A stretch of 7,865 bases of DNA, taken from the NCBI GenBank assembly GCA_002011835.1, contig MTPE01000381.1, forward strand, positions 1,166-9,030, read 5' to 3'. The notes beneath the pieces are model-generated. The model saw only the letters and a list, made by a program, of their open reading frames with translations. It was not told the origin of the DNA and did not search any database. Shown here piece by piece: positions 5,653 through 7,865 of the stretch. Numbering within the stretch: position 1 is the stretch's first letter; each line of letters opens with the position of its first letter. The DNA comes from Desulfarculaceae bacterium JdFR-95 (GTDB lineage: Bacteria > Desulfobacterota > Desulfarculia > Desulfarculales > Desulfarculaceae). The translations under genes and the position numbers were made by a program.

Positions 5653-7374
5653 TTAACCGCGAGGACTCTCCTTCTCCTCGTCCCTCGAAGGAGAGACCAG
5701 CGCCTCGCCCCGCAACACCTTCCCATACGCCCCCTGGTTCTGGGGCGCGGTGTTGCGGTACACCGCCAGAGGACCAAAACGTCGGGAAGGAATCACTTCC
5801 ATCAAACGCCAAGTGGGGTCCTGAGCCACACGCCGGGCCAGATAGCGTGCCACGGCCTCGGCGTAGGGATTGTCGAACACCCCGGTTATGGTGGCAGGGT
5901 CATGGAAGACCACCACCACGTCTACGTACCGTTTGATGTTGGCATACACGCGGGGACCTATTTGCTCTGGCTTCAATCCCGGATAGTTGCCCTTCCACAT
6001 GGATATGTGGTTACCAAAGAAATAGTCCTGACCTGCCGGCAGAATCAGCTTGCCCGAGGAATAGAAGGCCTCCATGGTCGGAATCCACGAATACTCATTG
6101 AAGGCCGCCAACCACAGAATGCGGCCGTCTTGACGCGCAAGCACCCGGGCCAAGGCGCGGTCCAGCTCCTTCTGTGCCCATTGCCGGGGGGAAGGGTGCA
6201 AGGCCCTCTGGTACTGGGCCCAAGAGGCGTGTGCTCCTGCCGCACACCCTAACGCCAACAGAATCCCCAGTACCCACAACGTCCACTTGCGACGCAGATC
6301 CCGATTCTTCCACCGCACCGGAGCCAGCGCGGCCAAGAACAGGCCGGGCGCGGTGAAATTGGAATTGTGCAGGTCACGAATCACATGCAAAATAGGTATC
6401 TGCAGAAAGGGGTGCCCCACGGCGAACCATACCACCCCCGCCTGCTGGGCCATATCCTGGCCCCGCGCCCGCAGCCAAAACAAGTTGGCTAGCAGAATCG
6501 CACCCAACACCAACAGTACCTTCCGGCTGAAAAACATCGCGATCCCGCGGGCCGTGTTGAGCGTGGCCCCCCACAAGGTGCCGCCCAAACCATAGCCGTA
6601 AACAGGGTAGAAATCGAAATTGGTCTCCCAGTGCGCTACGATGAACCAACCTGCCAAAAGCACCACCGGCACACCCACCCACAGAGCCGGGACAACCACC
6701 GCCCGGAGGAAACTTCTCTCCTCGCGCCAGCGCCGCCAGAGATAGAAGGCCAAAACCGGCCCTCCCAAAACCAGGGCATACCCCCCTGCCACCCAACGTC
6801 CCAAGCATCCCCAGGAAACCAACACGGCGAACATCACCAGCCAGCCTGGCCGACGGGCACCCTCTGACCACAAAAGGCAGAACAGCCCCGCACCGATATA
6901 GAGCGCCGCAGGCAAGTCCAACAAATAAGAGGCCAACCCATAGGTCACGTGATACAGGCCCGGCAAAGTGCAAAACAAGAGCATCGCCCCGCCAGCATAG
7001 ACCGAACTCCCACTACGGCGCCAGATCGTGTAGCCCAGCAGAAACAAGAAAACGGCCAGCGCCGGCAACACCGTGGCCATGTGCCCCATAGGATGCGCCA
7101 GCAAACTCGGCGCCAACAACAACAAGGGCACAGTCCGCGCCGGGTGGCGGGCATTGTTCACCCATTCCTCCCACGCCAAAGCCCAGCGACTCTCTCCCAA
7201 GACCCAGCGCTGATACAGACGGGCGTTGTAATAGCAGTACGAAACGTGATCAAAATAGAGTGAATGGGTGCTCAGGTAGACCCGCTCTATGTGGACACTG
7301 ATCGCCCCCGCGCCAAACGACAACACCAGGGCCCACAGAGCCAAAACCGTCAGCCCGCGTTTTGCGATCTGCAT
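5653..7374 (-). CDS. GT39/ArnT-PMT-like multi-spanning membrane glycosyltransferase
   Basis: 573 residues from the ATG at 7374. About ten hydrophobic segments can be read, roughly 8-27, 84-94, 100-117, 126-141, 150-169, 177-213, 224-246, 284-302, 312-330, 340-352 and 363-381. A C-terminal soluble domain of about 190 residues (383-573) follows. After the first segment, the loop LYFDHVSYCYYNARLYQRW (39-57) carries an aspartate (D42) where GT-C enzymes of the GT39/ArnT type place their catalytic acid, and D153 in LLDLPAALYI sits before a later helix. Such enzymes use polyprenyl-phosphate sugars and act on the periplasmic face. The DPM1-like gene in the same operon would supply the donor. Sequence identity to named families looks low, so this is a fold-level call. 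A GTG at 7404 would add 10 residues but has no ribosome binding site; the ATG has AGAGGA nine bases upstream. The C-terminus is charged and purine-rich. Confidence 0.75.
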   Translation of the reverse strand: MQIAKRGLTVLALWALVLSFGAGAISVHIERVYLSTHSLYFDHVSYCYYNARLYQRWVLGESRWALAWEEWVNNARHPARTVPLLLLAPSLLAHPMGHMATVLPALAVFLFLLGYTIWRRSGSSVYAGGAMLLFCTLPGLYHVTYGLASYLLDLPAALYIGAGLFCLLWSEGARRPGWLVMFAVLVSWGCLGRWVAGGYALVLGGPVLAFYLWRRWREERSFLRAVVVPALWVGVPVVLLAGWFIVAHWETNFDFYPVYGYGLGGTLWGATLNTARGIAMFFSRKVLLVLGAILLANLFWLRARGQDMAQQAGVVWFAVGHPFLQIPILHVIRDLHNSNFTAPGLFLAALAPVRWKNRDLRRKWTLWVLGILLALGCAAGAHASWAQYQRALHPSPRQWAQKELDRALARVLARQDGRILWLAAFNEYSWIPTMEAFYSSGKLILPAGQDYFFGNHISMWKGNYPGLKPEQIGPRVYANIKRYVDVVVVFHDPATITGVFDNPYAEAVARYLARRVAQDPTWRLMEVIPSRRFGPLAVYRNTAPQNQGAYGKVLRGEALVSPSRDEEKESPRG

Positions 7375-7383
7375 CCTCGCCTG

Positions 7384-7389
7384 TCCTCT
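7384..7389 (-). promoter_or_regulatory. Shine-Dalgarno that sets the GT39-like start
   Basis: AGAGGA lies 9 bases before the ATG at 7374 and overlaps the transketolase stop codon TAG. It supports this ATG over the GTG at 7404, which has no such site. A second GAGG directly abuts the ATG and is too close to serve. Confidence 0.6.
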
Positions 7390-7865
7390 AGCCCAAATCT
7401 TCACTAATACGCCGCGCCAGAGAAGCGCCGTCCAGGCCGTGGTGGGCCAACACCTCTGGCGGAGTGCCCCAGGCAGGCAGCTCCTCCACCGCCAGCTTGC
7501 GGAAACTCCGCCCCGCCAGAAGCCCCTCCGCCGCCAGCACCCCCAGCAAGTAGTCGCCCAGCCCTCCGTGGGGATGGTGGTCCTCCAGCACGTACACTCG
7601 GCGCGCGCCCTCCACCACCGAACGCAGCCAGGCGCGGTCCACCCGGTTGAGCCAGGGCAGGTTCACCACCTTGAGCCCCAGGCCCCGGCCCGCCAACTGC
7701 TCCGCCGCGGTGAGGGCCTCGTGCAGCATCACCGGCCCGTAGGCGAACATCACCGCTTCCTCCCCCGGATGCAGCTCCACCCCCCGGCCCGGGCGCAGGC
7801 GGTAGTCCGCGGGCAGGACGATCTCCCGCGGCGAAGGCCCGATGATCAGGCGCAGGGCGCAAGGT
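7388..7865 (-). CDS. Transketolase C-terminal subunit, 3' part (runs off right edge)
   Basis: 158 residues are visible; the start lies outside. The frame stays open to the right edge, reading ALRLIIGPSPREIVLPADY, then a glycine/arginine-rich turn, then GVELHPGEEAVMFAYGPVML. This is the junction between the pyrimidine-binding domain and the C-terminal (Transket_C) domain of transketolase-like enzymes. The domain continues through LKVVNLPWLNRVDRAWLRS, VYVLEDHHPHGGLGDYL (the conserved E-D-H-x-x-x-GG-x-G-x block) and ends RRISEDLG. Whether the protein is a whole transketolase, a split C-terminal subunit or a 1-deoxyxylulose-5-phosphate-synthase-like protein depends on the missing part. Split transketolases occur in polysaccharide loci, so I favour that. 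The GTG at 7780 is an internal codon, not a start. Base composition is like the left flank (about 73% GC) except for the final eight or so codons, which are AT-richer. Confidence 0.8.
   Translation of the reverse strand, partial: PCALRLIIGPSPREIVLPADYRLRPGRGVELHPGEEAVMFAYGPVMLHEALTAAEQLAGRGLGLKVVNLPWLNRVDRAWLRSVVEGARRVYVLEDHHPHGGLGDYLLGVLAAEGLLAGRSFRKLAVEELPAWGTPPEVLAHHGLDGASLARRISEDLG

Noticed and set aside
5628..5777. Fifty-codon N-terminal extension of the aminotransferase
   Set aside because: It is Arg-rich and overlaps the end of the GT39-like gene. The family N-terminus and a ribosome binding site both point to the ATG at 5627.
7375..7404. GTG start at 7404 for the GT39-like protein
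   Set aside because: It has no ribosome binding site and would overlap the transketolase gene by 17 bases. The ATG at 7374 has AGAGGA upstream and begins directly before the first membrane segment.
1..7865. Mobile elements, CRISPR arrays, tRNA genes or defence genes
   Set aside because: No transposase, inverted terminal repeats, regular repeats, tRNA-like sequence or toxin/antitoxin/nuclease motifs were seen. All sequence is accounted for by the nine coding regions and short gaps.

Overview
The window is a densely packed stretch of a surface-polysaccharide (O-antigen or capsule type) gene cluster. All nine coding regions lie on the minus strand, so transcription runs from the right end to the left. 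The high-GC flanks, Shine-Dalgarno sites and gene content fit a high-GC Gram-negative bacterium. A Desulfobacterota/deltaproteobacterial host is my guess from style only; no marker gene here settles it.

In order of transcription the genes are: (1) the 3' end of a transketolase C-terminal subunit; (2) a GT39/ArnT-like multi-spanning membrane glycosyltransferase; (3) a DegT/DnrJ/EryC1 aminotransferase closest in motifs to GDP-perosamine synthases; (4) a dolichyl-phosphate-mannose-synthase-like GT2 enzyme; (5) a small CapF-C-terminal-like cupin; (6) a class I SAM methyltransferase; (7) a large capsule-polysaccharide-type GT-B glycosyltransferase with an unusual cysteine cluster; (8) a second SAM methyltransferase of the Methyltransf_24 type; (9) the 5' end of an NAD-dependent epimerase/dehydratase.

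Genes overlap by 3-4 bases or are separated by 36 bases or less. No internal promoter, terminator, RNA gene, insertion sequence, CRISPR array or stretch longer than 300 bases without a gene is visible. The set therefore reads as one operon that starts and ends outside the window, with several stop/start couplings (ATGA, GTGA, and Shine-Dalgarno sites overlapping the previous stop).

A likely division of labour: the transketolase, aminotransferase, cupin and epimerase make or modify nucleotide sugars; the GT2 enzyme loads a sugar onto a polyprenyl-phosphate carrier; the GT39-like membrane protein moves that sugar onto an acceptor on the far side of the membrane; the GT-B enzyme extends a glycan in the cytoplasm; and the two methyltransferases decorate or cap it. 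The sugars themselves cannot be read from sequence.

Base composition is mosaic. Sample 60-base lines are about 73% GC at 1.1 kb and 7.6 kb but about 50-67% GC between 2.6 and 7.4 kb. The five-gene middle block thus looks like a cassette exchanged into a high-GC locus. The composition change seems to lie just inside the first codons of the GT-B gene and the last codons of the transketolase gene.
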